Positions 26,791 through 35,903 of a stretch of 64,000 nucleotides of DNA are shown here, piece by piece. Numbering within the stretch: the stretch's first letter is position 1; every line of letters begins with the position of its first letter. A program made the translations under genes and the position numbers. The notes below the pieces were generated by a model. The model saw nothing but the letters and a program-made list of their open reading frames with translations, did not search any database and was not told the origin of the DNA. This stretch comes from a bacterium (GTDB lineage Bacteria > UBP6 > UBA1177 > JAKLFG01). The stretch covers positions 99,465-163,464 of the forward strand of contig JAKLIW010000007.1 of the NCBI GenBank assembly GCA_022709425.1. Reading direction: 5' to 3'.

Positions 26791-27711
26791 TTACCGAAGC
26801 GTTAGTGCAAACCCGGCGGTGACCGCATTCCCGGCGTGTGTGCAAACATGGGATCCGAAGGCGATGCCGGTACGAAGCGCCCGTTCCCAAAGCGCGATGT
26901 CGGTCGCCTCAATGCCGTCAGCGGTCACCCCGGCGCGGTGAAGGGTCAAGAGTACGCCGGCGTTGAACGAATCGCCCGCGCCGACGGTGCTGACGACGGT
27001 GACCGGCGGCACCGGAACGGTGATGCGATGGCGATCGGTGATGAGCGTCGCATCGTGATCGGAACGGGTGTAGAAAAGCACCTTTACGCCGTGAGATCGC
27101 ACGAGTTCCCATGCCGCATCGGCGGTATCAATGCCGAAGAGCAGGCTAAAATCCTCGTCGGACCCCCGGACGATATGGGCTAGGGATAAATTTTCGCGAA
27201 CAAACGGCAGAAGTCGCGACAGTTCGGGCAGATGCGGGCGGCGGAAATTCGGATCGTACATCACCAGCGCCCCTCGCGCGCGCGATACCTTTAAAAAATT
27301 GACCAGCGGTTCACGGACCGCGGCGGTCAATGCGAAGAATGAACCGAAAAGTACCACATCTCCGGTCTCAGGCAACGGCAAGGTCTCTTTCATCCGATCT
27401 TCCGGCATATCCTTGTAAAAGGAGTACTGCGCGTCGCCACGGCTGTCGAGCTCGGCAATGGCTACAGCGCTTTTACGACCGTTATATCTGATGAGATGTG
27501 TCGTATCAACGCCGTCAGCGGCAAGAGCGTTCACTATCCGGTCGCCGGTCGCGTCGCCGCCGAGCTCCCCGATGAACGCTACCGGCGCGCCGCAACGGCC
27601 GAGCGATACCGCCGTGTTGAGCATCGCGCCGCCGGGGGTCGCCGCCAAGGCACCTCCTGCACGGAAGATGATGTCGAGAAGCGCCTCCCCTATCGTGTAG
27701 ATGTACGGCAT
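26791..27711 (-). CDS. PfkB-family sugar kinase (fructokinase-like)
   Basis: 306 residues, complete for the ribokinase/PfkB family. N-terminal GEALLDIIF and the glycine-rich PGGAMLNTAVSLGRCG bind sugar; the C-terminal signature STVGAGDSFNAGVL contains the catalytic Asp. Phosphorylates a hexose or related sugar with ATP; overall pattern closest to fructokinase. Cytoplasmic, an odd neighbour for secreted proteins. It starts 10 bp after the upstream lipoprotein's stop and has a weak SD, so translation may depend on that gene. Confidence 0.88.
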   Translation of the reverse strand: MPYIYTIGEALLDIIFRAGGALAATPGGAMLNTAVSLGRCGAPVAFIGELGGDATGDRIVNALAADGVDTTHLIRYNGRKSAVAIAELDSRGDAQYSFYKDMPEDRMKETLPLPETGDVVLFGSFFALTAAVREPLVNFLKVSRARGALVMYDPNFRRPHLPELSRLLPFVRENLSLAHIVRGSDEDFSLLFGIDTADAAWELVRSHGVKVLFYTRSDHDATLITDRHRITVPVPPVTVVSTVGAGDSFNAGVLLTLHRAGVTADGIEATDIALWERALRTGIAFGSHVCTHAGNAVTAGFALTLR

Positions 27712-27721
27712 CGCACAGTCG

Positions 27722-28966
27722 TCAGGGAAGAGTGAAAGTCTTAGGCGAACCGCTCATTTCAGGGTTGCTCGCCTGAAACTGGTTATTGATGGGGTATGCA
27801 TGTACCACATGTTGGCCTGTCCCGCCAAGTGCGGTAATGTCCTCTGGCGATAAATTATAAGAGAAACGATATCCCGTGTCCCCGCCGCACTGAACATCGA
27901 CCGGAGATTCCGATGCTTGATCCGCCTTCACCACCCGAACAAACCCGGTACCGCTGCCTGGGGTCCCGTCAAAATATAGATGCACATCGATCTTGTAGGG
28001 AGTATCCTTGTCACAGGCCCAACCATTCAGCCCGACATCGGTCGCCGCATCAAGAGAACCGATCGGATCGGTGCCGTAGCAGGTGTGACCGGTCGGATAG
28101 GCATTAACACTCTGATCACCGCAGGCCCATGCCGGGCAGTAGGGTGTCGTCTGGGTATACTGGCAATTAGCGCCGTCACAAGCGCCGCCGGTAAAGAATT
28201 CTATCGAGTCCCCACCAACGCAGTTGCCGGTCTTCACGACGGGACAGGTACCGCACGAACCGCCGCAACCATTATCGCCGCAGGTCTTGCCGTCACAATT
28301 CGGCGTGCAAACGCATTGTCCGGCCCCGGTGCAGGCGATGCTCCCGCCGCATGCCGTCGAAGGACCATAGTGCAGACATCCGTTGTCATTGACGCAAACG
28401 CGGTAATTCGCTACACCGTCACAAACACGAACCCCTTCGATGGCGCAATCGCTGACACAGAGAGCGTCCAGATCGGGTACGATATCGGTTTCGGTAAGCA
28501 AGGCATCACTATCCTCGACGAGCAGGTCGGCCTCATCAGACACTAGATCAGCATCCGCGGGTAGCTCATCGGCGATCATATCGTCCGTATCACTCATCAG
28601 GTCTGTTTCTACCGTATCGACAATCCCGTCATTGTGAAGATCCGCATCATCCGACGCATCGGACAGATCGGGTAATACCGCATCGTTATCCTTCGGCGTA
28701 TCGGTGGAGCGCTCGCACAGACCGGTCGTCAGATCGCAGGTGAACCCATCGGGACAAACCCCCATCGTATCGCGGCATCCCGCCTTCTCAGTACAAACTC
28801 CCGTCGGTTCACCGCTCACGGGGTCGAACTCCGGATCGGTGTCGTCACAATATTGAGTGATCTTACAATCGCCATCGATAAGACAGCGAACCGTTTCTTT
28901 TTCATCAGTACAAGAGATGAGTATCCCTATCATCAGACAAAGGAACAAAATGCGGAAAGGTCGCAT
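27722..28966 (-). CDS. Asp-stalked lipoprotein with Cys-rich modules and Ig-like C-terminal domain
   Basis: 414 residues from ATG 28966 (SD GAGG; the frame from 28999 overlaps the promoter). Lipobox LISC (Cys19), two Cys-rich knots (CLIDGDCKITQYC, CPDGFTCDLTTGLC), an Asp-rich stalk containing DLLVEDSDALLTET, more Cys-rich segments (NCDGKTCGDNGCGGSCGTC), then a domain GWACDKDTPYKIDVHLYFDG ... HVVHAYPINN...SGSPKTFTL. The last domain matches a recurrent module of bacterial secreted proteins, often next to carbohydrate-active enzymes, so glycan binding is a reasonable guess. Confidence 0.72.
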   Translation of the reverse strand: MRPFRILFLCLMIGILISCTDEKETVRCLIDGDCKITQYCDDTDPEFDPVSGEPTGVCTEKAGCRDTMGVCPDGFTCDLTTGLCERSTDTPKDNDAVLPDLSDASDDADLHNDGIVDTVETDLMSDTDDMIADELPADADLVSDEADLLVEDSDALLTETDIVPDLDALCVSDCAIEGVRVCDGVANYRVCVNDNGCLHYGPSTACGGSIACTGAGQCVCTPNCDGKTCGDNGCGGSCGTCPVVKTGNCVGGDSIEFFTGGACDGANCQYTQTTPYCPAWACGDQSVNAYPTGHTCYGTDPIGSLDAATDVGLNGWACDKDTPYKIDVHLYFDGTPGSGTGFVRVVKADQASESPVDVQCGGDTGYRFSYNLSPEDITALGGTGQHVVHAYPINNQFQASNPEMSGSPKTFTLP

Positions 28967-28997
28967 GGGAACCTCGTCAAACCGTTTCGATGAGAGC

Positions 28998-29025
28998 ATG
29001 ATAACAAACTTGACGTCGATGTCAA
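28998..29025 (-). promoter_or_regulatory. Promoter of lipoprotein (28966)-pfkB operon
   Basis: Minus strand: TTGACA (29020-29025), 16-bp spacer, TATCAT (28998-29003). Nearly the same elements as the promoter at 8846-8873. Confidence 0.7.
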
Positions 29026-29034
29026 CTAACTGCC

Positions 29035-29063
29035 TTGACTTACGGGATCCTTTTCGCTAGGAT
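29035..29063 (+). promoter_or_regulatory. Promoter of outer-membrane porin-like gene
   Basis: TTGACT (29035-29040), 17-bp spacer, TAGGAT (29058-29063), 27 bp before the start codon. Confidence 0.55.
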
Positions 29064-29090
29064 GCACCGACCTATCGAGGGAGGATACTG

Positions 29091-30581
29091 ATGAGAATCC
29101 TGTTGATGCTTTTCGTTCTTTGCGGCACATTCCTGCTCTTCGCACAGGAAACCGCCGCCCCCGCGACCCCGACCGTCGGGACCGAACCGACAGAAGTCGT
29201 CCCCGAAGCCTCCGTTCCGGCACAACCGTCCGTCGAAGAACGACTTAAGGCGCTTGAAGACCGAACGCAGAAAGCCGAAGAGGCTCAGACTCGACTCGCC
29301 GAAGAGAACAAAAAATTACAAGAAGAATTGGCGGCGAAGAAAACGGCGGAAGAGACAAAAAAGCCTGAACCTCCCAAAGAGGAAAAGAAGGCGGTCGAAT
29401 TCACCCCGTACGGATTCATTGAGCTTCTGGGGTGGGCGAATGACGCCCTGTTCGTCGGCAACGACCTGACCCTGTATGTATCCAATGAAGGACAAAGCAC
29501 GACCGGCATCACGGCGAAGGGCTCACGTATTGGAACGAAGGTGGCCTTCCCGCGACTGGAAGAAGTGGTTCTCTCGGCCACGATGGAGATCGATTTCGTC
29601 GCGAACATGGCCGACACCGGTTACGCCGAAAGCTATCCGATGATACGGATGCGTCACGCTTACATGGAACTCGCCAAGACATGGGGCAACTCGACGCTCG
29701 GATTCAAGGCCGGTCAGACCTGGGCCACCGCCACCCCGACCATCTGGCCCGCGCTGATAAATCCGGCCGTCGGCTGGGGCATCGGCAACACATGGCAGCG
29801 GATGCCTCTGGTCGAGTTCTCCTTCACGCAGAAGTTCGCCGAGACCTTCGCATTCACCGCGCAGATCGCCGCGGCCCGCGCCATGACCGGCGCATCGGCG
29901 AACCGCAACGGATTCCTCGAAGTGAACATAGACGCAGGCGACGCGTCTCACATACCCCAGATACAAAGCCAGTTATCACTTAAGGGCGCCTTCTCCGGCA
30001 TCGACATGACCGTCGCCGCCGCCGGCGTCTGGGGCCGCGAGAATTACAAAGGCGGCGTCTATCCGAACAACAAAAAGAAAGAACTAAAATATATCGGTGG
30101 CCTCGTCGATGTCGGTATGGTGACCGGCGCACTCAAACTTTCTCATCAGTATGCCGAGATAGCCGGCAAATTCTGGTGGGGACAAAATCTTGATGTCTTC
30201 GGTGTGTTCGGCGGATCGCTCATTACCGAAAATGTTTCCGCCGCAACGGCGACCGCGCCAGAGATAAAACGGGTCATCGGCAGTCAGCGCGCGCTCGGTT
30301 GGTGGGCGCAACTCACCATGAAGCCGCTTAAGGAACTCAACCTGAATGTCGGTTATAGTTCAGAGGATCCCGAAGAAGGGCAGAAGATCGGCAATACGCT
30401 GTGTGCTCCGCTTTATTTCGAGAATGCCGCCCTTTGGGTCTCGGCCTTTTATACTCTTTTTGAGCGTATGACCGTGGGACTTCAATGGACGCAGGTTCAG
30501 ACCAAGGAATTCAATACTGCTGCCGGGCGCGTCTCGCTCACCGGCAATTCCATCATGGGCAACGTTAAGCTCAACTTCTAG
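29091..30581 (+). CDS. Outer-membrane beta-barrel (porin-like) with N-terminal coiled coil
   Basis: 496 residues: signal peptide (cleavage near LFA-QET), a Pro/Ala-rich linker, a coiled coil (VEERLKALEDRTQKAEEAQTRLAEENKKLQEEL), then about 390 residues of alternating beta-strands beginning FTPYGFIELLGWANDALF and ending NVKLNF with C-terminal Phe, the usual outer-membrane insertion signal. The coiled coil ahead of the barrel is seen in DcaP-like and Gram-negative trimeric porins. Probably a diffusion channel; substrate unknown. SD GGGAGG. Confidence 0.8.
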   Translation: MRILLMLFVLCGTFLLFAQETAAPATPTVGTEPTEVVPEASVPAQPSVEERLKALEDRTQKAEEAQTRLAEENKKLQEELAAKKTAEETKKPEPPKEEKKAVEFTPYGFIELLGWANDALFVGNDLTLYVSNEGQSTTGITAKGSRIGTKVAFPRLEEVVLSATMEIDFVANMADTGYAESYPMIRMRHAYMELAKTWGNSTLGFKAGQTWATATPTIWPALINPAVGWGIGNTWQRMPLVEFSFTQKFAETFAFTAQIAAARAMTGASANRNGFLEVNIDAGDASHIPQIQSQLSLKGAFSGIDMTVAAAGVWGRENYKGGVYPNNKKKELKYIGGLVDVGMVTGALKLSHQYAEIAGKFWWGQNLDVFGVFGGSLITENVSAATATAPEIKRVIGSQRALGWWAQLTMKPLKELNLNVGYSSEDPEEGQKIGNTLCAPLYFENAALWVSAFYTLFERMTVGLQWTQVQTKEFNTAAGRVSLTGNSIMGNVKLNF

Positions 30582-30670
30582 CAATAGCCTATCTGCTCAC
30601 CCACCATACGGATCAACATACACCAATAGTGACCGAGAAGTTCGCGTTTGAACTATCGGAAAAAGATTCG

Positions 30671-30695
30671 GAGAAAGGCCGCAGGAAGCGGCCCC
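30671..30695 (-). terminator. Hairpin terminator after H1-like gene
   Basis: Minus strand: GGCCGC stem (30677-30682 with 30688-30693), 5-nt loop, then TTTCTCC. A short, imperfect T-run; it may also serve the convergent porin gene. Confidence 0.5.
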
Positions 30696-30714
30696 TCCGC
30701 GAGAATACCGGGAA

Positions 30715-30915
30715 TTACTTCTTGACGGCCTTCTTGACAGCCTTCTTGACGACCTTCTTGACGGCCTTCTTCGCCGGGGCTTTCTTGGCGACTTTTTTGA
30801 CGACCTTCTTGACCGCCTTCTTGACGACCTTCTTCGCGGGCTTCTTAGCCACTTTCTTCACGGTCTTCTTGACCGCCTTCTTGACGGTCTTCTTCGCGGG
30901 AGCCTTGGCCTTGAG
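30715..30915. repeat. Degenerate 12-bp tandem repeat encoding Lys-rich units
   Basis: On the plus strand the units look like CTTCTTGACGGC and CTTCTTGACGAC in near-tandem order, the coding image of the (V/A)KK(A/V) units. Copy number could vary by slippage. Confidence 0.7.
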
Positions 30916-30954
30916 GGCCGTCGCCTTCTTCGGAGCACAGGTCTTGCACGTCAT
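30715..30954 (-). CDS. Histone H1-like lysine-rich DNA-binding protein
   Basis: 79 residues. N-terminal MTCKTCAPKK with a CxxC pair, then tandem four-residue units of the form Val/Ala-Lys-Lys-(Ala/Val) to the end. This composition is typical of bacterial H1-like/Hc1-like proteins that bind DNA or RNA electrostatically. The first ATG (30966) lies in the SD (GGAGG); the ATG at 30954 is 5 nt downstream of it and is chosen. The encoding DNA is a degenerate 12-bp repeat. It follows the 1098-residue coiled-coil gene by 27 bp. Confidence 0.82.
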   Translation of the reverse strand: MTCKTCAPKKATALKAKAPAKKTVKKAVKKTVKKVAKKPAKKVVKKAVKKVVKKVAKKAPAKKAVKKVVKKAVKKAVKK

Positions 30955-30981
30955 GGTTTCCTCCATTCTGTGGTTGCCGGG

Positions 30982-33900
30982 TTACTTGATCTCCTCGAGA
31001 GCCGTTTTCGCCTTTATGAAATACTCACTACTCGGCATCAAGGTCTTCACGAGCGCCTCAAATACCTTTTGTGCTTCTTTCTTGTTGGTATCACGCATAC
31101 CGTACGCTTTCCAGTACATCGATTTGGCGGTGGTCTCTATCGCCTTAAGTCCATCGGCCGCAGTCTTGCTCTCGCGGTCAAGGTAGATGGCGTTGGCGAA
31201 AGCACGACGAGCCGATATGAGATCCTCTTTCTGCAGATACTGAAGTCCCTGCTTGGCGAGGATATCAGCCTTGAGCGCCTCTATATCTCCCGTTATCTTG
31301 GAGAAAGCAAGTTCGAGTTTTGAGACCTCTTTGGAAACATCGCGGAACTGCGCCTGTATCTGCGCGGTCTCCTCCTCGTTTATCTTCTTGATCTCTTCTT
31401 CGTAGCGTTTTTCTATCTCACGCTTCTTTTCCAACACTTGCGTCTTTTCACCCTTGAGCTCGGCATCGGAATCGGCCTTGAACTTCTCCAGATCCTTTTT
31501 GCGACGTTCCTTGTCGGCCGCCCATTGTTTTTTCATCTCGTCCCATTTGGTCTTCTCATCGTTGAGAACAACCTGACGACTCTCCTTGCGGCGATTTTTC
31601 TCCTTCAAGAGCGTGTCGATATCCTGTTCCAACTTTACCTTCATGTCCTTGTTGGCGTTCTTTTCATCGGTCTCGATCTTTTCGTATTTCTTGATGACGC
31701 CCTCTTTCTTCTCGGTGTAACCCTTTTCAAGAGCTTCACTCCGTTCTTTCCAGCTTGCAGAGAACTTATCGGCCGCTTCCTGCTGTTTCACGCGGAGGTC
31801 TTCCTGTTCCTTTGCCCACTTCGCATTTATCTGTTCGGTCTTCAGAATGATCTCTTCGATCTCTTTGGCGAGGCGTTCCTTCATCTTGCGATCCGGTTCA
31901 AGCCGGCGGTCAAGCGCCTGCTTGTCCTTCTCGCGGTCGCCGGTCCAACTCTGTGAAAGTTTTTCGCGATCTTCTTTTCGTTTAGCGATCTTCGCGTCGC
32001 GTTCCTTCTGGGCCGATTCTATCATTTTCTCGATATTCTTCTTGTAGGCGTCCTTGTCCTTGAGGAACTTCTGGAAATTCTCCTCATAGCGCTTCTTGTC
32101 ATCGAGTTTCTTTTTGCGGAAATCGTTATTGAGTTTGTTGAGCCTATCGTTCTCCTTGGCCTGCCGTGTATCGACATCGGTGAACTTGGCCTCGAAATCC
32201 ATATCAATCGCCATAACCGCGTTCGCGAGCGCTTCTTCCTTGCCTTTTTCGTGAGCAGAAAGATCGGCCGCAACCTTCTTCTGTTCTTTTTCTATCTTCG
32301 CTTTTTCCGACTTACGATCCTTATCTATCTTCGCGGATTCCTTTTTCACATCGTCCGCTTTGTTCGCGGCGAGGAGCTCGCCTTCTTTTTCCTGCTTCAT
32401 CTTATCGGTATCGGCATCCCATGCGGCAAGCTTGGCATCGAGCTCAGTCTTCTTTGCAGTGAGTTCATCCAACTTCGCCTTGTGTTTTGCCTCAAAGTCG
32501 GTCTGCGCGGAAGCCTTCTTTTCGTTATACGCCTTTTCCAAATCGGCGCGTTCTTTTTCCAAGACCTCTTGGAATTTTCCCATCGTCTCGGCATTCTTCG
32601 ACATATAGTCTTCTATCTCTTTGTCGAACTTCGTGAGATCCTCTTTCTTGATGCTTTCCTTCGAGTCGAACTCCGACAAACGCTGGTTGAGTTCGTCGAA
32701 CTTCTTCTGGTATTCTTTCTCGACCTCGACGAGATACTTGCGATCCTCATCTTCATTCTTCATCTTGACCGATTCGTTCGCACCATCCTTTACTTTCCCG
32801 GCCTTGTCGAACTCCTCCTGAGCCGCCTGTATCTTTTTGTCGATCTCGATGATCTTGTCTTCCTTTTCTTTCTTTTGCTTGGCAAGCGCCGCGACATCCT
32901 TTTCGACCTTGTCGCCGCCTTTGCCCGCCTCTTCTTTCTGTTTGTTGAAGAAAGCTTCGCGCTCGGCATCAAGTTTTTTGCGATCTTCTTGATATCTTTT
33001 CTCTACCGCAGCTTGTTCTCCCGCCTTCTCTTTGTCGCGCTTTTCGGTGGACACCTTGATGACGCCTTTCTCTTTTTGCTCCAGCATCGTCACCTTGCTT
33101 TCGATGGCGACTATTTGTTGCTCAAGTTCGCCATCCTCCTTTTCCCACTTGTATTTCATCTCGCCGATACGTTTCTTAAGGTCGGCCTCATATGCTTTTT
33201 CTTTCTGTTCCTGCTCTTTCTCGGCATCGACGATCTGCTTTATCTTGGCTTCGCGAGCCACGATCTTTTCGTTAAGCGCCTTCTCGACCTCGGATATTTT
33301 CTTGACCTTTCCCTGCCGCGCCTCTTCTATCTTTTTCACGAACTTCTGGTGTATGGCGTCGACCTTTTTCATGTCGCTCTGCGAAGGATCCTCATACAGA
33401 ATGCGGGCACGTTTTTCATTGGCGAAAAATCCGTCCTTATTACCGAGGGTGCGAATGCCCAGATCCCTTTTCTGAAGTTCGTCGATAACCCGCATCGCAT
33501 CGTCATAGCGTTTCTGTTCGGCATAGGCATCCGCCTCTTTCTTTTTCTGGGCGATCTCTTTAACCGCGCCCGCTATCTTCTTTGCCGTAACATCACGCTT
33601 GCCGGCCCGTTCAAAATTTTTCTGCGCTGTTTCAAGATCACCATCGCGGTAGGAACGATATCCCTTCTCCAGCAGGTCGCGGGATGAAAGTTCGTCATCG
33701 GTTTCAACCGAATCGACGATGGCGTTAAGTTCTTCGGTATCGCTCTTATATTTTTTCTTGCTCTTGTTGGGCTTCTCTTCCTCGGCGGGAACCTCTTCCC
33801 GCGACTTTGCCGAAGCGCCTTTCTTTGCCATTTTCGATACCCAACCATCGATCAGTTTGACCAGAAGGTTCGCGGTCTTCTTGGGACTTCCCGGACCGAC

Positions 33901-34278
33901 GCGCTCGCCATCGCGCAAGACTTTCTTCGTGTCATAGACCGAAACCTCGAGGATCACTTCGTCGTCCTCTTCGTTATATTTTGCGACTATGGGGATAATG
34001 AAATAATCGGCGCCGTTCTCTTTCACGGCCTTGTGCATACAGGTGACCTCGCCCTCGCAATCGCGCACATCGCGGCGTTCTTTTTTCGAGAGCATTTCTG
34101 AATCGAGGCCCTTGATCGCGCTAAGGCCAGCCTCTGCTTTTTTCTCTACATCGCCGGCCGCCTCTTCTTTCGCCTCGCTGTTGGCGCCGATGGGAAGCAC
34201 CACTATCTTGGGCGCTGCAAGCAGGTTCAGTGACACAAACAGCACTGCGGGGATACACCAGATTTTCGAGAGACTCAA
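30982..34278 (-). CDS. Giant secreted coiled-coil protein with TolB/CsgG-like N-domain
   Basis: 1098 residues. Signal peptide, then a domain KIVVLPIGANSEAK ... CEGEVTCMHKAVKENGADYFIIPIV, with the same Cys-pair layout as the 7111 and 55509 proteins. From about residue 230 to 1010 it is a highly charged Lys/Glu coiled coil, nearly free of Pro and Cys. A short TPR-like end follows (GLQYLQKEDLISARRAFANAIYLD). The start is TTG at 34278, 6 nt behind AGGAGG; no ATG lies near the signal peptide. Likely a long periplasmic rod or spacer. Any role of the neighbouring H1-like protein is unknown. Confidence 0.72.
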   Translation of the reverse strand: MSLSKIWCIPAVLFVSLNLLAAPKIVVLPIGANSEAKEEAAGDVEKKAEAGLSAIKGLDSEMLSKKERRDVRDCEGEVTCMHKAVKENGADYFIIPIVAKYNEEDDEVILEVSVYDTKKVLRDGERVGPGSPKKTANLLVKLIDGWVSKMAKKGASAKSREEVPAEEEKPNKSKKKYKSDTEELNAIVDSVETDDELSSRDLLEKGYRSYRDGDLETAQKNFERAGKRDVTAKKIAGAVKEIAQKKKEADAYAEQKRYDDAMRVIDELQKRDLGIRTLGNKDGFFANEKRARILYEDPSQSDMKKVDAIHQKFVKKIEEARQGKVKKISEVEKALNEKIVAREAKIKQIVDAEKEQEQKEKAYEADLKKRIGEMKYKWEKEDGELEQQIVAIESKVTMLEQKEKGVIKVSTEKRDKEKAGEQAAVEKRYQEDRKKLDAEREAFFNKQKEEAGKGGDKVEKDVAALAKQKKEKEDKIIEIDKKIQAAQEEFDKAGKVKDGANESVKMKNEDEDRKYLVEVEKEYQKKFDELNQRLSEFDSKESIKKEDLTKFDKEIEDYMSKNAETMGKFQEVLEKERADLEKAYNEKKASAQTDFEAKHKAKLDELTAKKTELDAKLAAWDADTDKMKQEKEGELLAANKADDVKKESAKIDKDRKSEKAKIEKEQKKVAADLSAHEKGKEEALANAVMAIDMDFEAKFTDVDTRQAKENDRLNKLNNDFRKKKLDDKKRYEENFQKFLKDKDAYKKNIEKMIESAQKERDAKIAKRKEDREKLSQSWTGDREKDKQALDRRLEPDRKMKERLAKEIEEIILKTEQINAKWAKEQEDLRVKQQEAADKFSASWKERSEALEKGYTEKKEGVIKKYEKIETDEKNANKDMKVKLEQDIDTLLKEKNRRKESRQVVLNDEKTKWDEMKKQWAADKERRKKDLEKFKADSDAELKGEKTQVLEKKREIEKRYEEEIKKINEEETAQIQAQFRDVSKEVSKLELAFSKITGDIEALKADILAKQGLQYLQKEDLISARRAFANAIYLDRESKTAADGLKAIETTAKSMYWKAYGMRDTNKKEAQKVFEALVKTLMPSSEYFIKAKTALEEIK

Positions 34279-34319
34279 GATATTCCTCCTGTCATCGCGA
34301 AGTCAACAAAAGCCGGTTC

Positions 34320-34349
34320 ATACTATCAACCAATAAGAAGCGAAGTCAA
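34320..34349 (-). promoter_or_regulatory. Promoter of coiled-coil gene
   Basis: Minus strand: TTGACT (34344-34349), 18-bp spacer, TAGTAT (34320-34325). Confidence 0.45.
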
Positions 34350-34404
34350 TTTTTTCGCACAACAAACATAACATTTTCACGCGTTCATGGAGCGTTTCGT
34401 TTCC

Positions 34405-34432
34405 TTGACATAGGTCGTTTTCGTGGTATGGT
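34405..34432 (+). promoter_or_regulatory. Promoter of COG2403-arcC-dtd operon
   Basis: TTGACA (34405-34410), 16-bp spacer, TATGGT (34427-34432). Confidence 0.6.
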
Positions 34433-34495
34433 CGCTGTGCCGTTGACAGGGTCCGGCCGTGATTTAAACAACACTTCAACATGACGGAGAAGATC

Positions 34496-35830
34496 ATGGC
34501 GAAGAAGAAAAAGATCATCATCATGGGCGCAGCCGGAAGAGACTTCCACAACTTCAACACCGTCTATCGGAACTGTGAGTCGTGCGAGATCGTCGCGTTC
34601 ACCGCGGCGCAGATCCCCGACATCAACGACCGCAAGTATCCCGCCGAACTTGCCGGTCCGCTCTACCCGAAAGGGATCCCGATATATGACGAATCGGATC
34701 TGCCGAAGCTCATCAAGGAGCACAAGATCGACGAGGTCGTGTTCGCCTACAGCGACGTCACCTACAAGTATGTGATGAACCGCAGCGCTCTGGTCAATGC
34801 GCTCGGCGCCGATTTCAAACTCATCGGTTACGACAAGACAAAGGTGAAGTCGGTCAAGCCGGTCATCAGCATCTGTGCGATCCGCACCGGAAGCGGCAAG
34901 TCGCAGACCACGCGCTTCGTTTATGATATCTTCAAGAAAATGGGTAAAAAGGTTGTCGCAGTACGCCATCCGATGCCCTACGGCGATCTGGTCGCGCAGA
35001 AGGTACAGCGTTACGCCGAGATCGCCGATCTCGAGAAACATCGTTGCACCATCGAGGAAATGGAAGAGTACGAACCGCATATCGCCGCCGGCAACATCAT
35101 CTACTCCGGCGTCGATTATGAAGCGATACTGCGCACCGCCGAGAAGGTCGACAATCCCGATGTCATCCTGTGGGACGGCGGCAACAACGACATGCCGTTC
35201 TTCGACAGCGATCTCAAGATCGTCGTCGTCGATCCGCTCCGTCCGGGCCACGAAGAATACTACTATCCCGGTGAAGCGAACCTCCGCATGGCCGACATCG
35301 TCGTCATCAACAAGATGGACTCGGCGACCCCCGAAGGACTCAAGACCGTGCGCGACAACATCAAGCGGCTTGCTCCCAACGCGCTGGTGGTCGAGGCCGA
35401 TTCCGAACTCACGCTGTCGGGCGACATCAAGGACAAACTGGTGCTCGTGGTCGAGGACGGCCCGACGCTCACCCACGGCGAGATGAAGATCGGCGCCGCG
35501 TCGGTCGCCGCGAAACGTTTCGGCGCGAAGAAGATGGCCGATCCCCGTCCGCACGCCGTCGGCAAGATCAAATACACCTACGAGGTTTATCCGAATATCG
35601 GCGAAGGGATCCTTCCCGCGATGGGCTACTCGGCCGAACAGAAGAAGGACCTTGAGACGACCATCAACAACACGCCGGCCGACATCGTCCTTTCCGGCAC
35701 GCCGATCGACCTTGCGCGGCTCGTCAAGGCGAACAAGCCGATCATCCGCGTCGATTACGCACTCAAGTGCCGTCCCGGTTTCGAGCAGGTCATCGAGAAG
35801 GCGATCAAGGAAAAGCTCTTCAAGAAATAG
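34496..35830 (+). CDS. COG2403-type P-loop GTPase (cyclic 2,3-diphosphoglycerate synthetase-like)
   Basis: 444 residues. N-terminal Rossmann-like part (IIIMGAAGRDFHNFN ... ADFKLIG) and a P-loop domain with AIRTGSGKSQTTR near residue 135, DGGNNDMPF and NKMD. The family is often labelled cyclic 2,3-diphosphoglycerate synthetase from archaeal homology, but most bacterial members are uncharacterised. Family members beside carbamate kinase, as here, suggest a role in carbamoyl-phosphate/ureide catabolism rather than osmolyte synthesis. ATG 34496 is chosen because the upstream ATG (34481) contains the SD GGAG. Confidence 0.78.
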   Translation: MAKKKKIIIMGAAGRDFHNFNTVYRNCESCEIVAFTAAQIPDINDRKYPAELAGPLYPKGIPIYDESDLPKLIKEHKIDEVVFAYSDVTYKYVMNRSALVNALGADFKLIGYDKTKVKSVKPVISICAIRTGSGKSQTTRFVYDIFKKMGKKVVAVRHPMPYGDLVAQKVQRYAEIADLEKHRCTIEEMEEYEPHIAAGNIIYSGVDYEAILRTAEKVDNPDVILWDGGNNDMPFFDSDLKIVVVDPLRPGHEEYYYPGEANLRMADIVVINKMDSATPEGLKTVRDNIKRLAPNALVVEADSELTLSGDIKDKLVLVVEDGPTLTHGEMKIGAASVAAKRFGAKKMADPRPHAVGKIKYTYEVYPNIGEGILPAMGYSAEQKKDLETTINNTPADIVLSGTPIDLARLVKANKPIIRVDYALKCRPGFEQVIEKAIKEKLFKK

Positions 35831-35850
35831 TTTCTCGCAAACGGTTCACG

Positions 35851-35885
35851 GAAAAAAGAGGGTTTCACGGCCCTCTTTTTTCTTT
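35851..35885 (+). terminator. Terminator or attenuator between COG2403 gene and arcC
   Basis: The A-rich arm with GAGGG (35852-35862) pairs with CCCTCTTTTTT (35871-35881), loop of 8, followed by more T. It can work on either strand. It leaves arcC with SD AAGGAGG but no separate promoter that I can see, so read-through is likely. Confidence 0.75.
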
Positions 35886-35903
35886 TTTTGAAGGAGGTCT
35901 TCC

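Noticed and set aside
30629..31186. Plus-strand frame with FLTAFLTTFL repeats resembling a membrane protein
   Set aside because: Antisense to the lysine-repeat H1-like gene; AAGAAG read backward gives CTTCTT (Leu-Leu/Phe).
32251..33687. 478-codon plus-strand frame rich in Phe and Leu, looking like a membrane protein
   Set aside because: It is the complement of Lys/Glu-rich coiled-coil codons (AAG/GAA read as CTT/TTC); hydrophobicity is an artefact.
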